This document shows, piece by piece, positions 11,978-21,153 of a DNA stretch of 64,000 nt; the stretch's first letter is position 1; each line of letters opens with the position of its first letter. The notes under the pieces were generated by a model, which made no database searches, was not told the DNA's origin, and saw only the letters and a program-made list of their open reading frames with translations. Both the position numbers and the translations under genes were made by a program. The stretch is taken from NCBI RefSeq assembly GCF_040807025.1, contig NC_090947.1, positions 9,238,001 through 9,302,000 on the forward strand, read 5' to 3'. Origin of the DNA: Struthio camelus. Its lineage: Eukaryota; Chordata; Aves; Struthioniformes; Struthionidae.

Positions 11978-14900
11978 CTGTTAAAAAAAGAAAATTAAAA
12001 ACAGTCCATATTTTTGTCTACCTCCTAATATACTTAAACATGTAAGAAGGTAAGCAAGGCATTTAGGTTAATACCTGCATAGCGTGGCACTTGATACTCA
12101 TGTTGCAAGAGTAGCCACAACTAAGTAGTTAGCTGATAGCAGCCTGCAGCCTTCCCACAAGCTCCTCATATTAGAAAGGGATGCTGGCGTTGTTCTATAG
12201 ATTTTTAATTGAAACTTGTCATATAATTATTTTTTTTTTCAAAATTAAGTCATGAGAAACTTTGTGCGTCATTAACAAGCAAAGGGAAATGGGTCAATAA
12301 CTTAGAACGTAGGGATCTCTGAAAGATCTTGCATTTACTGTAACTGGAAGAAGTGGCAGATATGGCTGCCGCTTATTCGGATAGCCTTCTCTGCAGTAAG
12401 CAGGGATATCATTTTTTTAGCCTATGCCTTCTGGGTGTCTCAACCTTTTCTTCTTTTGTCTGGTTTACAGATTAAAGATATTGAATGAATGGGTAGATAC
12501 TGTAATAAACAGAAAAATGAGAAGTTTAATTTCCAACCCACAGTATTTTTTCTCTCTTAGAAATTGAACTCATTCTTTCTAGATTTATAGTAGTAAAGAA
12601 TAACTTCAAAAACATATAGTAGGACCTATAGTGAAAGCACTTTTCCAGTAACAGCTACTTGGGTTAGAAAGAGACAATACCACCTTGAAGCAAATATTTT
12701 TACCAGTGATCTTACCATCTCTGTAAGGACTCATTTCTTTTATTTCCTTTAGTGCAACAAACTTTTCCTGAATGGAAAAGATAGTTTTATTATCACTCAT
12801 CATTTTCACCCACTGCAATTTCTATCACAAATTTAAATATATTTAAGTGAAAACTATACTATTATTATGACTGAAGATCACAAATATCTGACTGATGCTA
12901 GAATGCAGAGTTTGGGACCAGTCTTTTTTGGATACTGATATTTAGCCAAATTAACTTCTTGATATTCAGTGAGGCACACAGAATCTAATGATGAAATTAC
13001 TGCTTGCTGATTTTGTATTTTCTAACAAATAAAAATAAAAAAATCCCAAATTATATAGAAGTCTGACCTTCTTTAGTTGTGCACAGTCACAGCCACAAAG
13101 ACCTCAACAGATCTGGCTCATGACATGGAACTACTCTGAATATAACACTAGCAAAATCAAGATCGACAGCTCAGAATGTACTAACATTAAATTAAAGCTA
13201 ACATCTCTGTTCTGTACAAAGCCCATGGAACTTAGAGATGCGTTTCCTACGTTTACATAGGTAAACTTATTTTATCATCTCCTTTTCAGGCAATGGAACA
13301 GTTGCCTGTTCATTTCCACATATAAATACTACCTCATACTGATAAATATGAGCTTTTACATAAGTAACCATGTGTGTGCAGTTTGTAGACGACTAATGTT
13401 TGAAGTAAGGGTCTCAGTATCCAAAGTTATGTTGTGACATACCCATAGGTGGCAGGGTAGGCATATTATTAGACACAAGAGATCATCACCTGCATTAGAT
13501 CATGGGTTAAGAATCTCAGAATTTCTCGAGTTGTTTCATTAACTTCTAATTCTGTCATGACTTCCCAACCACCGTTCTGGAACCGCACTGGCATAGAAAA
13601 GACAACCCCTTCCGGAACACAAAACTGACCTGAAGAAGAGAGAAAAATTACCCTAAACACATGATCTCCGATTAAAACCCACATCCTTACCAGTGTCAAG
13701 ATTGCCTTGCAGAAATCTGCAACTGTGTGTAAAATCTTAGCATAAACAGAGACTGCCTTTCTCAATGTACAGGTCAAAAACTAAAGGGCCTCCCTCTAAC
13801 TGTGACTTTGGATTTTAGTTTGATGTACATGTATCAACTTTACCTCTTAAAAAGGGGAAATCTTAAAACTCTTATTTCATGCAAGGGCTAAATGGCTGTT
13901 GTGAAACATTTCATTTATCGGTCCGTATAACTACCCAAATACATGCTTTTATAGCTTAGGTACTAAGAATTATAAACAGTCCTTGTGCAAAACACATGCT
14001 CCAGGAAAAGCATTTAAACTAAAAGACAATCTGCAAAAAGACAAGATTAACCTAAAAGATACTGGTAAGAAGTGAATACCAAATCATAAGCTCTGGATAG
14101 AGCAATTGCTTAGAGGTGGAAGCTCTTATGCTGAAACAAACTCTCAGTCTCTCATTGTATCATGATTTGATTTTCAATTTATTATTAAATTAGAAAGCTT
14201 AATAAAAAATAAAAAAAATTACAACTACTGAGGAAGGCTATACAGTAAAGAGATGTCTTCAGAGAATATGTCAAGTAAAAATAGATTTACCTCCAGCAGG
14301 AATTCCCACAGAAACAATCTCCCCAGGAGGAGAGCCGTGATACCAGTATCTGAGTACAGTAGCTACTGCATGAGCAAGTGACATTCCTACACAGTGATAT
14401 TCCCGGGAACTCAATGAACGCTGTGCAGATGGCGATTCTGGATATATCCGGCTGCTACCATCAAAAAAAGAAAAAGAAAAAGAACCCCTGAAGATGACTG
14501 CAAGAAGAGTAGTTTTCTAGAGGGAGTAATGGAAGATAATAGTTAAAACTTACTGAAATTTGGGTGCTTAAGGCAGAAGACATAAGGTCCAGCAAAAAGT
14601 CACTCAAGAGCTAACAAGAAGCATCCTTATCTATGAAAGTCAGGTCACTTAATCAAGTCATAACCTCTATTATTGTTATTTACACGTATTACTGTATTAA
14701 CGTAAGGACCCATCCACAGACCAGAATGTCTTTGTGGTAGCCACAGTAGAAATATGGAACAAAAGAAAGTGTCTGTGGCCCAAAAACCTGCCTATCAAAT
14801 GTCCCCTTTCAGTGGCTCAGTAAATGCTAGGTTTGGCCCAGAGCCGGAGCTCTGCACACAGCCAGACATGAGTGCATGTCGCATCTACTGCCTCCTCACA

Positions 14901-17900
14901 ACAACGATCCTTTCTTTGCTACTTGCCTTTTGGCAAGAAACTATCTGGCTGCCAAGTGTCCTTTTTACAGGTGTTAGCAACCCCTGTTTTGTGAAATTGA
15001 CAGCATTAGCCCCTGCAGGCCATATTTTCAATATACATTTAGCATTATTTCAAAGATGTCTTACGGATATGAGGAACCATGTCACTAGCTGGCCTTTCAC
15101 CACATTTTAGGGGCTGCTCACGATATGATACAAAGAAATACACTTAATATGTAGGAAAATACAGCTATAACTAAAGTTGGAAGGGGAGTTAGAACTATGT
15201 ATAGCACTAGTAACTACCCAACTTCTTTTGGGGCCTGAGTACTTCAGCATGAGTATTTCCTTTATATGCAGTACAAAATCTGTCAGTAAAGACAGACCTT
15301 GAAAACAAAATCTTTCTTTGTTTTTTAAAGGGTTCAGAGAAAAAGAGATTAATTTAAGTTGGTTAGTTTTACTTTAAAAAACAAATCTGTACTGTACCTA
15401 TCATAAATCACGTTGCATAAAGGACGTGAAAAATTAGGTGGACCCCAAATAGCACCATCATGTCCATACACTTTTGCATGTGACAAATCAGTGTAGCTCC
15501 AGCCAGTAACATTGCCCCAAATAATCACATCTTTAACTCCTGTAACAGAGAAAAATACACAGATTAATAAAGAGAAAGACAAATGCTTGCACAAGATAGG
15601 CTGGAGTAAATGATCTCCAGAAGACCCCTCGAACATGCACTATTCTCTGATTCAACGTCCTACTTTCATCACAGAGATCATTTCATCTGAAAACTGCAGC
15701 TAACCTCTGTTTCCACAAAATTACATGAAACCTCATCATAAGCTGAAGAAGGAACTTTAACTTATAGAATGCTATTGTAGGTATTAGAGTAAACCTAGTA
15801 AATATTTAGTTGTTCGAAAACAAAACAAATCATACTGCAAACATACAGAAACGTTCCTTATAAAGCCCTGCTCATGCAAATATAGATTGCCTAATAGCAA
15901 TCTGTAGAAAATGATTTAAAAAAAATCTAACCGCTTAGGCGCAAAATGAATTTCTTAAATAATCTGCTGACATGCTACTCAGTCTATTAACTTAAAAATT
16001 ACTTTTCTGTTTTATTAGGCCCCAAAATATATAGACTTGTCATTGATGACCATTTCCTACCTCTGCAGCACAGAGAGAATGTTGATGCAGAACAGAGTGT
16101 TGAAGAACTGTGTGAATATAACCAAGCTATAACCCTTGGCCTTCCTGAGAAAGGAAGCTAACTTACTCAGGAAGAACACTGCAACACAGTTCTGTTATAC
16201 TCTCAGTTTATTATCTGCACAGCAGTATGCTGTCATGTTTCTATACTGGTTTATTCACAGCTAGCTTGGGCATCTCCGATGTAACAATATACTGCACAGT
16301 GCAAACGCAACCTTGAAGTCCTAGTTCTTGATTCACAATGCAGCTTAGTCCTGCTTAGCGTATTCTCCAGCATAATATACATGCCAGAACGGCAGGGCTG
16401 CGTGCAACAGTTAGCGACCGAACTGACATTCATGGGACCATGCACAGATCCACACAGCTGTAGGCACAGAGAACAGCAGTACCTGCTAGTCACACCCCTA
16501 GTGTTCTGTACAGCCATGAAATTCAGGGGGCGTGCTGCTGTGCTTGCATTTCTGCACGTACACCAACTGTGGTCTGCTATGAAACGCACGCTCTAGAAGG
16601 CATCTACCCAGTGAAGTCCCCAAATGCTACCAGAACACAAATATTCACCTGCTGTATTTATATTCAGTTTCCTGGCCAGCACGGCTTTAGCTGCATTTTC
16701 CCAGAAAGTCGCAAGGGCAATGATATTTTCAGGTTTAATGGATGGGCCATATGTCATAATCATCATTGCCTTAAGGTTTACGAAGGTTTTCCCTGCTGAA
16801 ATGACTCTGACGCTGCTCTTGGCATTCTTCTCAATGAGGGGAGCATACACTCGACAGATCTCACTCGCTTCTCTGATGCAGTCCTCAAGGAGTGGGACTT
16901 CATGTTTGAAGAGGATGTCATCAAGAACAACGATAACATCAGCTTGAAGAAAAGCCTCTTCTATTTCAGTGTGCTTTGAAATACTGCGGAGGAGCGGGAA
17001 TGCCAGGTCTTCAGCTTCCATCACAATACCACAAAGAACTTCCTTAAACTGGTCCGTGTCAAGTAAATGGATACTGATTTCTGTGGTCATCCCAAACACT
17101 TCTCCATTTGCCAATAGAGGGATTAGATGATAGCAGGTTGGAGCTGATGCACTGATGAGGAAAAGATACAGAAAAAATACAGTTAACCAGCCAACAGTGC
17201 TTGATCAGAAGTACTACACAAATGAAAGAGGAAGAACTTGCTTTTGCAGTTGATTAACGTTTAAATAGTCCACTAGCTTGGTTCACTTCTTGCTCTTTCT
17301 TCCCATTTTAAGTTAAAAATTAAACAGGTGGCCTCTTCTTTCATTTAAAGATTTTTTTCATCCTATACATTTCAGGGGATACTGCCAGTTAAAACTTAGC
17401 ATCTTTAAAGAACGATAATTCTTCTTGAGGTGTGCAAATATCAATGGCAAATACTAACAGAAATGCAGAAAAATTCAAAGTCAGAACTGCAAAGGAGTGT
17501 TTACTTATTTAAATATTTCCAAAAACATCCTGTATTACACCATTCTTACCTTATTTCATAAATATTTGCTATCCCCAAAGGTGCCTGTTTGCATCGTTTA
17601 CTTAAATTGATGCAAGATGCAATGAAAGCAGAAATACCTTCTGGATTATACCCTGAGTGCTTATATGGAGGGGTACAGAACGTAATTCAATTCAGCAAAT
17701 TACATAGGTTCATGTATAACCTGTTGGTTATTAGCTCTGTTAGATGTGATGAGAAGAAATGCATTCTTTTAAAGCTGACTGAAATTTTGTAGAGACATTC
17801 TCTTTACTCTCACCTGGTGATCCAGATCTGCAAAGGGTTGATAAGACTTCTAATCTCTTCCTCCTCTTTTACAATTTCAATGTGAGTTTGTAGGTTCTCC

Positions 17901-19846
17901 TCAGCAATGGTTAACATCTCCTCACTCAGCATTGTTGATGTGATGCCATAATAGTGCTAAGATCAAAAAGGGTGATCTCTAATCAAATGACAGCCCAAAC
18001 ACAAAAACCTAACACTAGAAAGGTCCGTTTTATTTTACACTTGAAGGAGGAACAAGAACGTTATATGAAAAAAAACCTAAAATATGAGTTCACAGCATTA
18101 AAAGCAGCTCATTACCTGAGCATATTGCAGAAAATCATTAACTCCTCCCAGAAGCAGGCCCTTCCCTCCACGATTCGAAAGTTCTCTCCAAATGATTGGA
18201 GACTGTTTGTGTTCCCATCCGTTCATTGCACAGATGTCACGAAGCCATTCCTATTGTAAACACCCCAAAAAGATGTTAATACTTTTTCCACATTTGATAA
18301 CACTTACATGTTACAGCTATCAACATTTTTGTTATATTATTTCCTCTCAAGACATAATTACAAGATGTTTCACAGCTCACCAACATACCAGCGTGTACAA
18401 AATGGAAGAATGACACAGACTAAGTCATGGTGATACCTCAACAGACGAGCAAAAGGTTTTACTAACTTCTGCTTGGTTTTACTGCCCTAAGTTTTCTCAG
18501 CTGTCTCGGTGGTACCAAAGAAAGTAATACTTTGAAGCAGTGAGTAATGTGAGGATTTCTAGTTAACTGTACAAGGTAAGTAGGCTGCTATTCACTTAGC
18601 ATTAGAGCTCTTCAAGTTACTTGGCTGAGGTGTCAAGCAAAGTGTTAGGGCTAAAAAGCATGACAGTACTGTCTTTTCTCATGAAGTAATACTGGATTTT
18701 TTTTTCAGTTCCTTACAGGGACTACAGTGTAGATAGGGCAATATGTAAAATGGCCTTCAAGCAGAATGAGCAATTTGGCATACAGCAAAGCGCTCAGAAA
18801 GGCCCATCCACACAGTAAGTGAGAATATGAGATTTAATTTCATACTTCTATTGCAATTCAAAGCCCTTGCACTCAAAGCTAGAAATCTTCTTGTCAATTA
18901 ACGACTCTGAAAGCATATACATTCACAATGCACAGAAATTACAGCAAGCAGCAGACCGAGCAGCCACTTATACATAATAAGAAAAAAAATAAACTTCTTC
19001 AGCTTTTTAACCAACAAACACAGCTTCAGCCTGGCCCTCAGTTTGTGTCCTCACGAGAATGCCGGTCTCTCACAACATTTGACCTTTCTTCAAGCTGTCT
19101 CTTGCAGCCAAAGCACCTCTACCCACATAGCAAAATGCTAATACAGAGAAAGAAGAGACATACCGCAGCTAAGAAGCGCATTCCTTACTTAGTGAAGCAC
19201 TGGGATATCTACTAATGACTTGACTTATAATCCCTTACCTCCCATTTGTAAGGGTGCTTAGTGATCTTGTGAACCCTGAAGTCCGGCAAATTAGCCTGGA
19301 GATAGTCAGCCAGGAGTTCCGCTTTGGCATAGTAAGGGCAATTTGCCCTACCTGTGAACACAGCAAGAACATGAGCAAATGGAAGATTTTGTGACATTGA
19401 TTGACAAGGGCTTAATAAATCAGGAGCCTTTGAATTGTTCCAACTGAAAAATCTCAATTTTTGAACTGTTCTAATTCAAAAAGAGTCTTATGTAACCAGT
19501 ATGCCCTGAGTTCCCAGAAAGCGGCAGGACAAGCATAAAGACAACTTCGTAGGCGATGCAGCCCATTCCAAAGCAGCACTTCAGCCGACTTTTAAGGGGC
19601 TGAGGAGGCCACCCCGGAGCGAAAGCAGTGGAGAGGGGGAAGAGGGGGACAAAGCCAACACCGAAACGGCTGAGGCAGGGCGGCACAGAGACACACCTCT
19701 AAAGAGAGAGAAAAAAACACTACTAACGCTAAAGCTACAAAGCCTGCAAAGACGATCGACTGCCGCCGGCAGCCGCATGGCCACTCCGCTCCCAGGGGCC
19801 GCTGGGGCCCCGGCGGCCCCTCACCTGCCAACACGAGCTTGGCCAT
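11904..19846 (-). CDS. MDH1B: Malate dehydrogenase 1B, putative (probable pseudoenzyme)
   Basis: Ten minus-strand exons splice into an open frame of about 494 codons (human about 518). The N-terminus, [17 protein letters not shown], is a short MDH1B-specific domain that continues through SPIIWREL and GGKGLLLGG (about residues 70-85). An MDH-like fold follows from about residue 130 (INPLQIWIT) to about 460. MDH1B belongs to the lactate/malate dehydrogenase family and is known mainly from ciliated and testis tissue. Family hallmarks are missing. The glycine-rich NAD loop is replaced by [10 protein letters not shown] (about 138-147). The substrate-arginine loop is replaced by [16 protein letters not shown] (about 214-229). 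The NHSSTQ catalytic histidine segment is NVTGWS (about 315-320). Malate dehydrogenase activity is therefore doubtful. The frame has no internal stop. FASTKD2 lies head-to-head less than 200 bases away. The last exon is the least certain part. Confidence 0.9.
12716..12767 (-). CDS. MDH1B: MDH1B exon 9
   Basis: A 52-base exon encoding [17 protein letters not shown], matching the QEKLVAL region near the end of the fold. Acceptor TTTCCATTCAG, donor GATG|GTAAGA, exit phase 1. Confidence 0.82.
13490..13629 (-). CDS. MDH1B: MDH1B exon 8
   Basis: Encodes [20 protein letters not shown] and THDLMQ, the highly conserved GIVFSMPV region of the C-terminal MDH lobe. Acceptor TCTTCTTCAG, donor ATGCAG|GTGATG. 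Confidence 0.92.
14291..14451 (-). CDS. MDH1B: MDH1B exon 7
   Basis: Encodes a variable stretch, then [20 protein letters not shown] and [10 protein letters not shown]. Acceptor GATGGTAGCAG, donor GGAG|GTAAAT, phases 2 in and 1 out. Confidence 0.88.
15398..15539 (-). CDS. MDH1B: MDH1B exon 6 (catalytic-His segment lost)
   Basis: Encodes [18 protein letters not shown] then [18 protein letters not shown]. In MDH1 the position after WGN is the catalytic His; here it is Val. Acceptor CTGTTACAG, donor GATAG|GTACAG. Confidence 0.92.
16649..17151 (-). CDS. MDH1B: MDH1B exon 5 (largest exon, Rossmann-like core)
   Basis: A 503-base exon from the [10 protein letters not shown] loop through [25 protein letters not shown] and [16 protein letters not shown] to [14 protein letters not shown]. 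Gly and Arg residues needed for NAD and malate binding in true MDH are absent. A 107-codon open frame on the opposite strand is a shadow. Confidence 0.93.
17814..17956 (-). CDS. MDH1B: MDH1B exon 4
   Basis: Encodes [15 protein letters not shown], a Glu-rich stretch and INPLQIWIT, the first strand of the MDH fold. Donor CCAG|GTGAG, exit phase 2. Confidence 0.9.
18116..18250 (-). CDS. MDH1B: MDH1B exon 3
   Basis: Exactly 45 codons: EWLRDIC, then [17 protein letters not shown] and ending FLQYAQ. Acceptor TTTACAATAG, donor CTCAG|GTAATG. Strong match to the MDH1B-specific N-terminal region. Confidence 0.92.
19239..19351 (-). CDS. MDH1B: MDH1B exon 2
   Basis: Encodes [18 protein letters not shown] to KHPYKWE, with acceptor GTTCACAG and donor GGGAG|GTAAGG. 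It leaves in phase 0 after residue 45. Confidence 0.92.
19825..19846 (-). CDS. MDH1B: MDH1B exon 1
   Basis: Twenty-two coding bases, MAKLVLA plus a split Gly codon, with donor GGCAG|GTGAGG. The start is chosen because it matches the human MAKFVIAG start and lies in the CpG island. Confidence 0.88.
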
Positions 19847-19920
19847 GAGGGCGGCACCCTCCAACGGTCGCGGCGTCGCGCCCCCAGGCGGCGCGCGCAC
19901 CACCCGCCAACGGTCGCGGC

Positions 19921-19933
19921 GTTGCCCGGCAAC
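19921..19933. promoter_or_regulatory. Palindromic RFX X-box in the shared promoter
   Basis: GTTGCCCGGCAAC is a full X-box with a one-base spacer, 75 bases upstream of the MDH1B start codon. RFX2/RFX3 sites of this type mark promoters of cilia and spermatid genes, which fits MDH1B better than FASTKD2. Confidence 0.7.
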
Positions 19934-20023
19934 GCGCCGCGCGCCGCGGCGGTTTGTCCCTCGGCCCGCGCCGTCCCTCTCGCGAGGCCCGCCGAGGGCG
20001 CGTGGCCAGGGCGCGCCGGTGTC

Positions 20024-20054
20024 ATGGCGGCGGTGCTGCGCCGCCGCGTGCGAG
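20024..20054 (+). other. FASTKD2: FASTKD2 exon 1 end with upstream ORF start
   Basis: Inferred non-coding exon 1 ends at GCGAG|GTAACG. It holds an ATG in good context (GTGTCATGGCG) that cannot read into the main frame. Joined to the acceptor ending at 20358 it would stop as a short ORF, MAAVLRRRVRDK; joined to the acceptor ending at 20385 it would also stop before the main ATG. Confidence 0.5.
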
Positions 20055-20076
20055 GTAACGGCCGCGGGGCGGCGGC

Positions 20077-20103
20077 GGGCGGCGGGCGGCGGGCGGCGGG
20101 GGG
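20077..20103 (+). other. G-quadruplex-type run
   Basis: Four G-triplets or longer separated by CGGC, the last being a run of six G, lie just inside FASTKD2 intron 1 on the transcribed-sense strand. It fits the G3+N1-7 pattern. Confidence 0.75.
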
Positions 20104-20466
20104 CTCCGGCCACCAGCCACCAGGAGCCGGTGCGCACCCACCGGGAGGGCTGTATCCCCCTGTAAGTCCCCTCTACCGCGTCGCGCTTGAGAGGGCTCGT
20201 AGCCTAGCGGGAGCGGCCGCATCGTGTGTTTTCTACATCTTTTCTTTTCTTTTCCTTTTTTTTTCCCTTCTTCTGTAAAAGAAATGGGTAAATCTGGCGA
20301 TTTACTTTAGGAATAGAAAGTCTCTTAACTAATCTCTACTTCTCAATTGGCTTTACAGATAAATGACCTTACACTGTTTCTCCAGGCCTGTTTCCACCGG
20401 TAGAATTTCATCGGATCTGTTGTCCCGAGCTGGTACTTGCAACCCGTTAATCGGGTATTAGCAAAA

Positions 20467-21153
20467 ATGAATAACAAAATAAGTTATTTATTAAAGACAG
20501 TGAGATGCGTGCATAGGTGCAATTCTGTGCAGGCACCCAGCTCTTCAGCTACAGTGAGAGCACACGCTTTGGGGATTGGCAGATATAAGGATCCCATGGA
20601 AAACGCAAACTTCAGAAAAATCTTTTTAAACATTTTTCGGTGTCTGCATCAATCATCTCTTCGATTTCTATCTCAGAAGACAGATGTTTTTAGTACAGGT
20701 GCTAAAATACAAGTGGAGAAGAGCACAGAGGCTTTGGTGAGTGAGCAGGCCCCCCCGAGCTCCTTGACACTTCAAAAGTTGGAGGATGGTTCCGGGAACC
20801 TGGAAGCGAAGCAAGGAACGGTTCACACCGAGCAGTTCTTTAACAGCCTCCAGAAATGCACGTGTCCGTCTGACGTACTGGACTTGGTTTCAGAGTCTGC
20901 CGTTTCCACCAAGCATTTCACAAACTGTTTGACTACGTTGTGGCGACTCTTCAAAAACCTGTCTGAAGACCAGCGGCGTTACGAGAAGCGGCTGATCTTT
21001 GAGCACCCGGCCTTCGTTCCGCTTTGCCAGCAGCTGCTGCGGGACTCCAGACGGATGACGCGGGGGGACTTGGTGTTCAGCCTGCATGCTGTGGTGAACC
21101 TAGGCGTTCCTCAGAACACTCTCCTGGTCCAGACCTTCTTGAGGGTGTGCCAA
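20467..21153 (+). CDS. FASTKD2: FASTKD2 first coding exon
   Basis: Residues 1-229, ending FLRVCQ at donor CCAA|GTAAGT. The exon itself probably begins at 20359 or 20386, after either of two acceptors. The first half is poorly conserved; the last 60 residues match human closely. Confidence 0.93.

Larger units (their letters stand above)
19740..20220. promoter_or_regulatory. CpG island, bidirectional MDH1B/FASTKD2 promoter
   Basis: A sharply GC- and CpG-rich block in otherwise AT-rich DNA. The MDH1B start codon (minus) and the presumed FASTKD2 exon 1 (plus) lie inside it, about 180 bases apart and pointing away from each other. A 15-base motif, CCAACGGTCGCGGCG, occurs twice (19861 and 19907), and an X-box follows the second copy directly. 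No TATA box is seen, as expected for this promoter class. Confidence 0.9.

Noticed and set aside
12605-12633. Third possible MDH1B terminal exon (TTTCACTATAG acceptor)
   Set aside because: It would need an intron of only about 80 bases and gives a five-residue tail; the acceptor is weak compared with the two retained candidates.
14754-15110. 118-codon plus-strand open frame in an MDH1B intron
   Set aside because: No recognisable domain, no matching splice or regulatory context; consistent with chance.
16624-16947. 107-codon plus-strand open frame
   Set aside because: Antisense shadow of MDH1B exon 5, whose minus-strand reading is clearly conserved.
19592-20137. 181-codon minus-strand open frame across the CpG island
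   Set aside because: Arg/Pro/Ala-rich composition is a by-product of high GC; it overlaps MDH1B exon 1 in another frame and resembles no protein.
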